Shown here one piece after another: positions 22,869 to 33,200 of a DNA stretch of 64,000 bases. Made by a program: the position numbers and the translations under genes. Numbering within the stretch: position 1 is the stretch's first letter; the number at the start of each line of letters is the position of its first letter. A model generated the notes under the pieces. That model saw nothing but the letters and a program-made list of their open reading frames with translations, was not told the DNA's origin and searched no databases. This stretch comes from Buddleja alternifolia (lineage: Eukaryota; Streptophyta; Magnoliopsida; Lamiales; Scrophulariaceae): the NCBI GenBank assembly GCA_019426215.1, contig CM033403.1:1121001-1185000 (forward strand). The letters run 5' to 3'.

Positions 22869-23240
22869 ATGTATAAGAGATCCTTTACTCACCCATTTAT
22901 GAGGTGTCTCTCGAAGAAGGAAAGACTGATGGTTCTACATGATATCCATGAGGGCCTTTGTGATAGCCATGCTGGTGCATCTACCATAAGGGGGAAAGCC
23001 CTCAGGGTGGGATACTACTGGCCCACTATGAAGGAAGACGCAAAGAACATGGTGAGAACGTGTGAGGAATGCCAAGTTCATGCAACACTATATCACCAGC
23101 CAACCGAAGCTATGGGAGCCATGAGCTCACTTTACCCATTTTCCAGATGAAGGATGTGGAAGGCCAAAAGCTATCCAGGCCTTGAAATGTGCACAAATTG
23201 AGAAAGTTCTACACTTGAGAGGAAAATTGCCTCAATGAGG
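22869..23240 (+). pseudogene. integrase zinc region fused to the pol C-terminus (core deleted)
   Basis: H-D-I-H-E-G..C-D-S-H and C-E-E-C give the H-H-C-C zinc finger (about 22938-23075), followed by Y-H-Q-P-T-E. At about 23145-23160 the sequence passes straight into a K-D-V-E-G-Q-K-L-S-R-P-W-N-V-H-K-L-R-K-F-like tail, which normally sits at the very end of the polyprotein. The whole catalytic core (D, D, E) and chromodomain-side region are therefore deleted, roughly 0.9 kb by comparison with family length. Confidence 0.8.
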
Positions 23241-23458
23241 TTAGTATTTTTATTGCTTTTCCCAAAATAATAAATGCTCGATTTGGAAGCATCTAAAAGT
23301 AGTTTGGTGTTGATTTTCGTTTTCTGTAGTGCAATGCATGCTTGTTTTCTCCTAATGAGACTGACAAATAATGGAGATTATTCATCTTTGTGTTATTATG
23401 ATTATTATCTTTAACGCCATGGCGCCACGCAAATGATAACATATAAGATAATAAATAA

Positions 23459-24087
23459 AAGACATCACATAAGCCCCAGGCAACATAAGCTCTGACATTG
23501 TCTACTTCAGGTTGCTGAAAGCCTTGGAAGCATCGAGAACGGAGAAAATCCTAAGACCTAGGTTGTTGAAGCCCTAATATAAGGCATCATAAGCCCTAGG
23601 TAGCATATAAGATAAACCAAAGACATCGCTTAAGCCTTGACATTGTCTACTTCAGGCTGCTGTAAGCCCTCGGCAGCACCAAAGACGGAGAAAATTATAA
23701 GACCTAGGCTGTTTAAGCCCTGTTATAAGGCAGCATAAGCCCTGGGCAACATATAAGATAAGTAAAAGACATCGCATAAGCCCAAGGTGGCGTAAGCCCT
23801 GACATTGTCTACTTCAGGCTGCTGTAAGCCCTCTGCAGCACTGAAGAAGGAGGAAATCATAAGACCTAGCCTATTTAAGCCCTGTTATAAGGCAACATAA
23901 GCCCTAGGCAGCACATAAGATAATATATATATATATATAAGACATCGCATAAGCCCTAAGCTACGTAAGCCCTGACAATGTCTACTTCAGGCTGCTATAA
24001 GCCCTCGGCAGCACCAAAAACGGAGGAAATCATAAGACCTAGGCTGTTTAAGCGCTGTTATATGGCAGCATAAGCCTAGGCAGCATA
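23459..24087 (+). repeat. ~150-172-bp tandem repeat, four copies (element 2)
   Basis: Units start with AGACATCGCATAAGCC-like sequence near 23459, 23620, 23767 and 23939. Each contains GACATTGTCTACTTCAGGCT, a TAAGCCCT...GGCAGCA segment, and CATAAGACCTAGGCTGTTTA. One unit carries a (TA)n insertion at 23923-23938. It is non-coding. Tandem repeats in this position are common in Tat/Ogre elements. Confidence 0.85.
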
Positions 24088-24480
24088 CAAATAAGAAGTA
24101 TAAAACTCCAGATGGCGTAAGACTTGACATTGAATACTGCAGGTTGTTGTAAGCTCTCCACATAAGACTCCTGGTAGCGTAAGACCATACATTGACTACT
24201 TCAGGCTGCTGATAGCTCTCCACATAAGACTCCAGGTAGCGTAAGACTTGACATTGACTACTTCAGGCTACTGATAACTCTTTACATAAGACTCCAGGTA
24301 GCATAAGATCTGACATTGATTACTTCAGGCTGCTGATAGCTCTCCACATAAGACTCCAAGTAGCGTAAGACCTAACATTGATTACTTCGAGCCGCTGATA
24401 GCTCTCCACATAAGACTCCAGGTGGCGTAAGCCCTGACCTTGACTACTTCAGGCCGCTGTAAGCTCTCCACAACAACAAG
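24088..24480 (+). repeat. 62-bp tandem repeat, about five to six copies (element 2)
   Basis: ACATAAGACTCC recurs at 24160, 24222, 24284, 24346 and 24408, an exact 62-bp period. Each unit contains GTAAGACTTGACATTGACTA then CTTCAGGCTGCTGATAGCTC. It is a shortened derivative of the 150-172-bp unit next to it (the TACTTCAGGCTGCTG core is shared), so a sub-part was amplified secondarily. Confidence 0.85.
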
Positions 24481-24654
24481 GATGGAAATAATCCTAAGCC
24501 CTAAGCTGTGTAAATCCTATTATATAGTAGCTTAAGACCTAGGCAACATTCGAAAAATAATGATGAAAGAATACCGCATAAGCCCCTACTATAAGGCTAC
24601 TCGTAAGCCCTAGGCAGCATAACAGGAAAAATAAACTATGGAAAGAGAAAGAAA

Positions 24655-26924
24655 CTAGTATCCAAATAATCTAGATAAGGGTGGTGGACTTAGGCGCCTC
24701 ATTTGCTTTTGGGGTAGCAAGCTTGTCTGTCGCCTCAAAAAAAGATTCACTAGGTGGCTGGTCACCCGTAATAACATCATCAGGAGCCCCAGCAGATGCC
24801 TCGTTTGTGATCTTATCAGCCGTTTCCTTAGGGACCTCTCCAGTTGTCTTATGGGCAACTTCATCAACTATCTCATTAGCTAGCATAGCAGGTAGCTGGA
24901 TAGATGGTGGGATGTATTCAGGAGCCTCCTCACCAGGAAGGGGAGCATCATTTAATCTAGTTGTCTCCTAAAGGAAAGAAATGTTTGATCCTGGTGGTAA
25001 AACACCGGCCTCTACAAATTGCTTAAGACAAGAGCGAAAGCTATGGTGGTAACAGGGAAGAGCTGAACCTGTCAATATTTCAAAAAAGTCACTGGACTTC
25101 AAATATTCTTCTTATCTACGCTGGTAATAAGCTTCTAAAAAGACCTGCCCAGTAGGAGAGTGGGCAAAACCCTCAGTGGCCTCCTGGTGAGCTGTCTCGC
25201 GCTATTTTCTTACTTCATTAGCATGACTCGCTCGAGACTTTGCAAAAGCTTTCATCAGTTGGTCCAATTCAGCAGATAAGTTCTTTCTTAAAATACGCTC
25301 CCCCTCCAATTCTTTTGATTTGGCTGAAAATTGTTCCTTTAAACTAGCACTTTTCTTAACTTCATCAATAACCTCGGCTAGCTTACGACGAAGCTGAACT
25401 ATAGCATCACCGCCAAGCATGCTCGCCTGCCACCAAAACATAAAAGGAAATTAACAACTAGTTGACGAAAAAAAAATGTCATTTCAAAAATAACATATAT
25501 GATGAAAAGAAGTAAGAATATACTTGCAGCATGGTAGAAGAAAACTCGTCCATAAAGGCAGAGTCAGAAAAATCTCCCATAATGATGGTCTTTGGAAGAA
25601 GCGAGACCTAATAGATGATCACAAGCTATCTTTTTATCTCCACCAAGGAAGAGTGAAGAGGAGGAAACCCTGTCGCGAGAAGAAGGAGTGGAGTGATCAT
25701 GAGCCCTCTTGGTAGGAGGGGTTGAAATATCAGGAACCTTCGCACCAGAAAGCTCACGGGATAGCTGAGGTGGAGGCTGGTCATGAGGACGTTCGAGACC
25801 TCTCCCATTAGCATGCACATAAAGGTTTCCTTTGGCCTTCCAAGGGCGTTTATTCTTATCTCTACCGTCAGCATCCCTATTAGGTAGCTCGTCAAAGGAG
25901 ATAGGAGGCATATTAGAAGCCCTCTTCTTCGATACTAACTCCATTGGCACTCCATTCACATTCCCATCAGAAGGTGGTAATTTGGCCTTACTCTTCCAAA
26001 GAGCCCTGAACATGTTGGCTCCTAACAAACAACAACAAAGAGACATTCGATTAAAGCCAGGTATTTATTGATAATAATAAAGTGATGCAGATAGCTAGTG
26101 AAAAGCTTATGTATATACAGGTGAAAAGCTCGTAAAAAGCAGGTAATATTGTTTAAAAGTGTACCTAAGCTATTTCCCAGTGGAGTATGCTTGTAACTCA
26201 AATGGAAATGCCTCAATAAGTTCTCATCAATTAAGACTTTGATATCATATACTTGCTCATTCAACCTTTCCAACATACGTTGATGAAAATGAGGCCTATC
26301 TTTAGGAGAAAAGCGGGGATACTTGGGGCTCTCTTCGATCCATATATTGGGAAACGACCACAGAGAAGGAGAAGAAATAAAAAAGTAATGGTGTCTCCAA
26401 CCACCATGAGTTTTGAAATTGTGAGTCAATAAGTGCACTCCTACCCTCACATTAAAATAAAAAACTCTTTTTTCTAACTTTTTGAGTTGGAAAAATGAGT
26501 AAAACTTGTTTGATGATGGAATTTCACCCCTAAAAGAAGACACTATGAAGAAAGCTGCCATGAGGCTAAAAGAATTTGGACACAATTGGTATTAAGGCAC
26601 TTGATATCGATTTGATACGTCAATATAAAAAGAAGGTATTGGAAAGTGCAAACCGACCTCAATTTGAGAACAAAAATGCAGCGTGTTCTGCCAACCTTGA
26701 GGAGAGGGGTCGTTTATTTTGTACCCCGGGGGAAGTCGTAAACATTTTCTTAATTTTTGAGCATTGGATAATGAAAACCGAGAAGAATACGCATCATATG
26801 ATGGAAAACCCTCATTTATTTTGAGCATCTCAGAATGGATTTGTTCCTCACTTACTAGAAACAAGACTTTGTCATCGAAAACATCCTCGTCTGACGAGGT
26901 CTCGCCCCACATATCAACTCCCAT
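24655..26924 (-). pseudogene. spliced antisense gene of element 2 (gypsy-type transposon-like domain, coiled coil)
   Basis: Exon 1 on - (26924 to 26165) encodes a domain resembling the 'putative gypsy type transposon' family (Pfam PF04195 from memory): E-V-G-L-H-F-P-I-P, W-R-H-H-Y-F-F-I and P-K-Y-P. It has one in-frame stop at 26592-26594. Intron 1 is 26022-26164 (GTACAC...TTAG). Exon 2 (26021 to 25524) is polar and has a frameshift near 25580. Intron 2 is 25427-25523. Exon 3 (25426 to about 25090) is a coiled coil, and a Glu/Thr-rich tail reaches 24655. Same position and plan as in element 1. Confidence 0.65.
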
Positions 26925-27491
26925 CGCTCCATATTCCTTACCAGGCGAGAAAGGCTGAACATGAGGTAATGGAAGGCTTACTTTTGTTCTCTCACTTGAA
27001 TCTAGACGACACCTCGGTTAATTTTTCATGACGAGAAGACAAGTTTGATGAATTATTCTATGCAAGAGAAGACATGATTTTGCTAAAAATATGAAGATAA
27101 AAAAGATGATGAAAAACCTAAAGTTTTATGTGAAGAGTTATCAAGAAAATATTACCCGAAAAATCGTGGGAGCTTGCTTGCATAGCTTAAAATTTGCGAA
27201 AATATGGGGAGGAAGAAGCCTTGTATTTTTCAAAAAATATGAAGAGAAATAAAGGGAGAGGTCATGTATTTGAAGACTAAAAATATATCTTGAGGGGATT
27301 ATTCCAAATCCTAGAGGGATTAGAAAATTAAAGATGATGAATTTTTAGGAGGAATTTTTGAAAAATTGGGAGAAAAAGAAGAGAAGAGGAGACTTTTTAG
27401 GTATCTTGGAAAGAAAGGAAAAAAAAGGAAGAAGAAGTTTTTATTGGAGAAGGAAGCTGAGAAGAGAGAAAACAAGGAGAACAAAAAGAGC

Positions 27492-27545
27492 GGGGGGGCG
27501 GGGGGGAGGGAATTTTCGCCCCTTCCCCCCTTCCCCCCTCAAAAA
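27492..27545 (+). other. G-rich then C-rich tract (possible quadruplex)
   Basis: A nearly uninterrupted G tract at 27492-27510 (runs of 7, 7 and 3 G) is followed about 15 bp later by C runs of 4, 6 and 6. The G strand could fold as a G-quadruplex, or the two halves could pair as a hairpin. It lies about 300 bp before the 3' LTR of element 2. Confidence 0.55.
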
Positions 27546-27803
27546 ATCGGTCACCTAGGACTCATGGGGTAATCGGGTAATCCATGAACCCACCCTAAGG
27601 TCACAAGGAGGAATTGATACACCCTGCACTCTTTTTCCCTTAACCTTGGTTTTTTCCCATTGGATTTTTCTGAAGTAAGGTTTTAAACGAGGCCGTCAGT
27701 GCATTAAAAAGGATTAAACCCTCTTTGAAATTATGATAATTTATTGTACTCTCGAGACTTTTTGAGTTTTTTATTCCAAAATTCTCAAGAGTAGGGGGAC
27801 TTA

Positions 27804-28414
27804 TGATATGGGTCATAATTTTCACTTCTCCTAAATGGGCTAACATGGAGTGGACTTGTGTCAAAATAAATAAATGAAGAAGGCTTGTGAATGGAAAGCT
27901 CGTGAAAAGCCCAAGGATATGCTCGTGAGAATACTAAGAGGAAAGCCTAAGGGGAAGCTCGTGGAAATGATTGTGGGAAAGCTTAAATTAATGGATATTT
28001 GGGTAAATCTTATCCTAAACTATCAAATTCTAAAAAGAGGAATATAGTTCAGCATATCCCCCAATATCCGAGAACAAGTTGGAAGCAATCCAAGACTCCC
28101 CAAAGCCTAGTAAAATCGGCCACTAGGCCTTTATATATATAAGTTTTTACTTCATTTTTTGTAAGTTGAAATTTTAGTAGAGAAAGTCGAGTTTTATTAA
28201 GTTGTATGATCCCAAAATTAGGGTGTATGTTCTTGAATATTCAAAGTCAATAAAGAAAGTCATTCTTTCTCATTTTCCTCTATATTTTTCGAATATTTTC
28301 ATATGTGTTAATTGAGAGTGAGAATCAAGAGTTCAAATTTATTAATTACAACAATCAATTGAAGAGCTTATTTGGTTCTCCAATTTTTTTGGTGTGAAAA
28401 TCCGAACCACATCA
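27804..28414 (+). repeat. 3' LTR of element 2
   Basis: Preceded by the polypurine tract AGAGTAGGGGGACTTA (27788-27803). It starts TGATATGGGTC at 27804 and ends GAACCACATCA at 28414, with terminal TGAT/ATCA. A TATATATA box is at about 28132-28139. 611 bp. The start TGATATGGG is shared with the 3' LTR of element M, and TGATAT with element 1, as expected of related gypsy families. Confidence 0.75.
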
Positions 28415-28656
28415 TTAACTTTTGGATTTTTTGGATTGAAAGTTTGTAGAATGGATTTTTGAGATTGAAAAATATTTTCATGGGTTTTTTGGATACAAAA
28501 ATTTATTTTAGGGGGTTTTTAGTAATTTTTTATTTATTTTATCAATACAGTTATGCATAAATAAGTAACATAAGTCATGCTCATATGTTAAACGCGAAAA
28601 CAATAATTTTAAAAGAAGTTACCTACTTTTTATAAAACATGCATGTAAATAGAAAA
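28415..28656. other. flank between element 2 and the MITE
   Basis: Short AT-rich stretch. 28417-28530 resembles 15735-15840 on the other side of the nested gypsy block. No gene. Confidence 0.5.
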
Positions 28657-28665
28657 TATTTCATA

Positions 28666-29033
28666 GGGATAATTGCAAAAAATCTCCCTGTGTTAATGCG
28701 AAATTGCAAAAAAATACTTATGTTAACGAAATAAGCTAAACACTACCATGTGTTATTCATAAGTCTGCAAAAAGTCACTTTTTGTTAAAAAGATAGAAAA
28801 AATATGTGTTTTTTTAGGTGAAATAACACTATTTTACCTTTTATTTTGTTTGGAGAGTGTATAAATGACAAATAAGCATGTCATTAAAAGTAAAAAAACG
28901 CTCTTTTTTTTTTCAACAAGTGACTTTTTGCAGACTTTTGAATAACACATGGTGGTGTGTAGCTTATTTCGTTAACATGGGTGTTTTTTTGCAATTTCGC
29001 TTTAGCACGTGTTTTTTTTTTTGCATTTATCCC
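28666..29033. mobile_element. Mutator-type MITE with 9-bp target-site duplication
   Basis: A 368-bp fold-back element. The left arm (28666 to about 28785) starts GGGATAATTGCAAAAAA and is matched in reverse by the right arm (about 28912 to 29033), which ends TTGCATTTATCCC. The arms share blocks such as GTTAACGAAATAAGCTA and GTCTGCAAAAAGTCACTT. The perfect 9-bp repeat TATTTCATA flanks it at 28657-28665 and 29034-29042, the length made by Mutator-like transposases. It encodes no protein; the two short frames inside are artefacts. Confidence 0.9.
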
Positions 29034-29042
29034 TATTTCATA

Positions 29043-29844
29043 TTTGAGTACATAAAAGTTTTTTTTAAAAAAAAACAAGTAATTTTATACTTCCATACAA
29101 ATATATGTTTTATGCTTTTAATTAAAGATTAGAAAAAGATCGTTTTACAGTATTGTTCTATTCATAAATATATTATTTTGACATGATTTTGTAGATGACA
29201 TAAAAAAAATTCTATTTTTGATTGGTACTAAGCATAAAAAGAGTTTTTTAGTTTGATGGTGTAAATGGTGGGAAAAAGTGAATTAACAAGATTCACTTTA
29301 TTCATAAATGGGTATTCTTGTTATTCTTTTTAAAAAGAAGAATATAAGCGGAGCTCCAATAAGAATTTTTGGAGCCCCAATATCAATTTCCTTTCCAAAA
29401 TTGGTAAAGATATAATGTTTTCTTATGTCATACGGATTTTCGGAAATTACAATTTTATTTATTTGTCTATATATATCCATTATGTGGAAAAACTAATTTA
29501 ATTAATTAGCCTCTTTATTTTTCTACCAAATAATAGTTGACACTATTCAATGAAACGAGAAAAGCCAAAGAAGATTGCCTAAGCTAAGATTGGGATTGTG
29601 TTTACATTAAAAATGTAATTGGGTTTTTGCGAATTAAAAAACTCAAATAGCCCAACATTAATTAATAGGCACAGAGATAAAAGATTAAGTCCATTATAGC
29701 ATAACAATGCATAGAGTGTTTTAAAATGGAATAGGCCCAATGAGAATCCAGATTTGACAGGATAATAGGTCGGGCTCAAAGGAATCAATTCAGAGGCGGA
29801 TCCAAAGGGTTGGAAATTTCGCAAGAAGAGCAACCCGCCAAGAC
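29043..29844. other. intergenic stretch, no gene recognised
   Basis: AT-rich DNA between the MITE and the copia element. Short - strand frames (29298-29480, 29579-29833) have no recognisable features. Confidence 0.5.
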
Positions 29845-29849
29845 GAGAG

Positions 29850-30093
29850 TATTAAGAATTGTAATATAATTAGTCCTTTAGCATAAGTGGGTTTTAGATG
29901 AGTAGCACTTTTATTAGTTGCTCTATGTCCACTTAGTATAAATACTAAGTTCTCTTGTAATTTGAGGACAGATTCATTCATAATAAAATACCATAAAATT
30001 TCCTCTCTCTCTCTCTATTATTCTTCATCTACATATTCTTCATCTGCGAATGTCCATCCAAGCTTCATCCATGGAGTTTTCATATTCTTGACA
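29850..30093 (+). repeat. 5' LTR of copia 1
   Basis: 244 bp, starting TATTAAGAAT (TA in place of the usual TG) and ending ATTCTTGACA. TATA box TATAAATA at 29937-29944, inside the near-palindrome CTTAGTATAAATACTAAG. AATAAA signal at 29982-29987. A CT-repeat is longer here than in the 3' LTR. Confidence 0.93.
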
Positions 30094-30105
30094 TGGTACC
30101 AGAGC
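30094..30105 (+). promoter_or_regulatory. primer-binding site of copia 1
   Basis: TGGTACCAGAGC lies directly after the 5' LTR and matches the 3' end of plant initiator methionine tRNA with one change (usually TGGTATCAGAGC). This is the standard priming site of Ty1/copia elements. Confidence 0.85.
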
Positions 30106-30278
30106 CGTACATCGATCCTTTACTATTGCTGATCTTTGCTAAAAAAAAAATTCGGTTGAATCGATCAAAATCGATCGATTAAAGAAATTAGGGATTCATA
30201 ACCCTAATTTCTGTTTTGTGTTGATTCGATCGATTCTTTATTTTTTTATATATCCGCTGCTCATATACTTTTGTTATC

Positions 30279-33200
30279 ATGGGTGATCCATCTCAAACGA
30301 CTAAAAAATCTTCTTCGGCAATAGATTTTCAAAATCCCCTTTTCCTTCACCCCTCCGATACACCAAATTTAGATTTGGTTGCTGAAGTATTGAGAGGCTC
30401 TGAAAATTATAAAGTATGGAGTAGGGAGATGATTGTAGCCCTAGAAGCAAAAAACAAGATAGGCTTCATAGATGGATCATGCAAAACCCCATCGGAAGAT
30501 TCAGAAGATTTTCCACAATGGAGAAGATGTAATGCCTTGGTCAAGGCGTGGATTCACAGATCGATTTCAAGAGAATTAATCCACGGCGTGGTGTACTGTG
30601 AGTCGGCTCATCTAATTTGGAAAGACTTGAAGGAGAGATTCGACCGCATCAATGGAGCAAGACTATACGCATTATACAAAGAGATCAACACCATTACGCA
30701 AGGGACTAGTACGGTAACAGAATATTATTCAAGGCTTCGAAAACTATGGGACGAATATGATTCGTTAATTCCATCGCCTGCAAAAGATATATCAAAAGAG
30801 TATCAAGACTTCACATCACAACTGAAAATGATGCAATTCTTGATGGGGTTAAACGAAGGCTATGCAAATATCCGCTCTCAAATTTTGATGATGCCTACTC
30901 TGCCATCTCATAGTCAAGTTTACTCAATGGTGACCAATGAAGAAACCCAAAGGAACATTAATACTCAACCTCTGTCATCAGAATCTTCAATGGCCCTATT
31001 AACCAATGCTTCTCAAAACCAGAATGTTAAAGACCCCATAGTATGTGAGCATTGCCAATACACAGGACATACTAAAGAGCAATGCTACAAGATTATTGGA
31101 TATCCAGCAAATTGGGGAAGAGGTGGTAGGAGAGGAAGAAGTGGTGGCAGGGGCAATGCTAGAGGTGCAGGATATAACACTGGTAGAGGAGGATTCAATG
31201 CTAACCATGTACAGAAGAATACCAATGACAAAAGTGAGGCAGGGAGCTCTGTAACTGGTCAACCAGTTTTCACTCAAGAACAGTACAAACAAATCCTTCA
31301 AATCCTTGGTAATTCCTCACATGATGCTGGCACATCTAATGTTGCCACTGTTTGTGCCAACAATGCAGGTATACCTAAACCCCCTTACTATGAAATGCAT
31401 ATGAATAATGTTAAGTATCCTGATTGGATTATAGACACCGGTGCAAATCAACACATGATATCTGACATAAAGCTTTATGACTCATATGATTCTGGAAAAA
31501 TAAATATATCATCTGTAAAGTTGCCTAATGGTATTGAAAGTAAAGTTTTATATTCAGGAACGGTTAAAGTGAATAATAATATTATTCTCAAAAATACTCT
31601 GTATGTACCTGATTTTAAACAAAACTTACTTTCAGTATCTAAACTTGCTAAAGATAATCATATGTTCATTAGCTTCTTTCCTGATTTATGTGTCATCCAG
31701 GAAATGAAGAGTGGCATGATCAGGGGGATTGGTAGACTGAAGAATGGTCTTTATTTCTTACAGCCAGCCCCCAGTCATTACACTTCTGATTTTGATTGTA
31801 ATTCAATTTCCAACAAGTTTGATTGTTGTTCTGTGTTGAATAATTCTCCTATTGAGTCTGTTGTTAATAAAGCCACCTTATGGCATCAGAGATTTGGACA
31901 TATGTCCTTCTCTAGATTTTGTTTCCTTCCTGAGTTAGATGTAAAATTGAGGAATGATACTAGATATTGTCATACTTGTCCTTTAGCTAAACATAGCAGG
32001 ACTGTATTCCCTGATAGGTCTTGTTTTACTTCTAAGATTTTTGAACTTGTACATCTTGATGTATGGGGACCATACAAGACTGTTACCTACAATAATGAGA
32101 AATATTTTTTGACTATTGTTGATGACTTTTCTAGAACTACTTGGGTGTTTCTCATGAAATTAAAAACAGTGGTGTATGATTTCATAAAAAGGTTTCTTAT
32201 TTATGTCAAAAATCAGTTCAATGTTACAGTTAAGAAAATCAGGACTGATAATGCTTTAGAATTTTTTAGTAAAGATTGCATTGTTCTATTTGACAAACTT
32301 GGGATCATTCATGAGAGTTCTTGTGCCTATACACCCCAACAAAATGGGGTGGTTGAAAGAAAACACAGGCATATTTTAAATGTCGCAAGACCCTTGAAAT
32401 TTCATTCAAATTTACCTATGATGTATTGGGGCGATTGTGTTAAAACAACTGTTTACATCATAAATAGAACACCCACACCTGTTTTAGAAGGTAAAACTCA
32501 TTTTCAGGTTTTATATGATAAGACACCTCATTATAAACACCTTAAAGTGTTTGGATGTCTGTGTTATGCAAAGATTTTAAATCAAACTGATAAATTCCAA
32601 GTCAGATCCAAGCCATGTGTTTTGATAGGCTATTCCACAACTCAAAAAGGGTACAGATTACTTGATTTAGAAACTAAATGTATTTTTGTCTCCAGGGATG
32701 CCATTTTTTATGAACATATCCTTCCTTATACATTTACTGACAAAGAGAAAAGTGATAAAATCTTCCCTTTAAATAATGTGGAAAGATTCTTTGATGATCA
32801 TGATCTGTCTAATGATCTTTCTATCTCTGATAATGAGGATTCTATTGCTGTTAATAATAATGATGATTCTCAACAGATTGTGGATCAGAATGTTAGGAAT
32901 AATAACATTCAAGATGACAATCTTAGGAGATCCAGTAGGGTTTCTAGACCTCCTATATGGAGCAAAGACTATATTTATCCTTCATCATCTAATTCTAATA
33001 TTGTTTTTACCTCTGTTAAATATCCTTTATCTAATTATGTTCAATATGATAGGATTAAGCTTAAGTATAAAACATATTTGGCTGCTATTTCTGATGAGAC
33101 AATTCCTAACAGTTATAATGAGGCTAAGAATAGTAAGAAATGGATTGATGCCATGGGTGTAGAGATTAAAGCCCTAGAGCTTAATAAGACTTGGACAGTT

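Larger units (their letters stand above)
21313..28414 (+). mobile_element. Ty3/gypsy Tat-type retrotransposon (element 2), 5'-truncated and integrase-deleted
   Basis: Order on +: RT from its palm region (21317-21732), RNase H (21846-22230), second RNase H (22240-22835), integrase zinc region (22869-23145), pol C-terminal tail (23150-23240), tandem repeat block (23459-24480), spliced antisense gene (24655-26924), G/C-rich patch, polypurine tract and 3' LTR (27804-28414). The 5' LTR, gag, protease and RT fingers are absent. The left edge abuts element M in opposite orientation. Confidence 0.85.

Noticed and set aside
23459..24480. Regularly spaced repeats considered as a CRISPR-like array
   Set aside because: Units are contiguous with no unique spacers, lie inside a plant retrotransposon, and the context is eukaryotic.
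28878..29132. 84-codon + strand frame at the MITE
   Set aside because: It lies in the inverted arm of the MITE and has T-run-driven composition.
32776..33162. 128-codon second frame inside copia 1
   Set aside because: A shadow of the gag-pol frame with low-complexity I/L/M composition.
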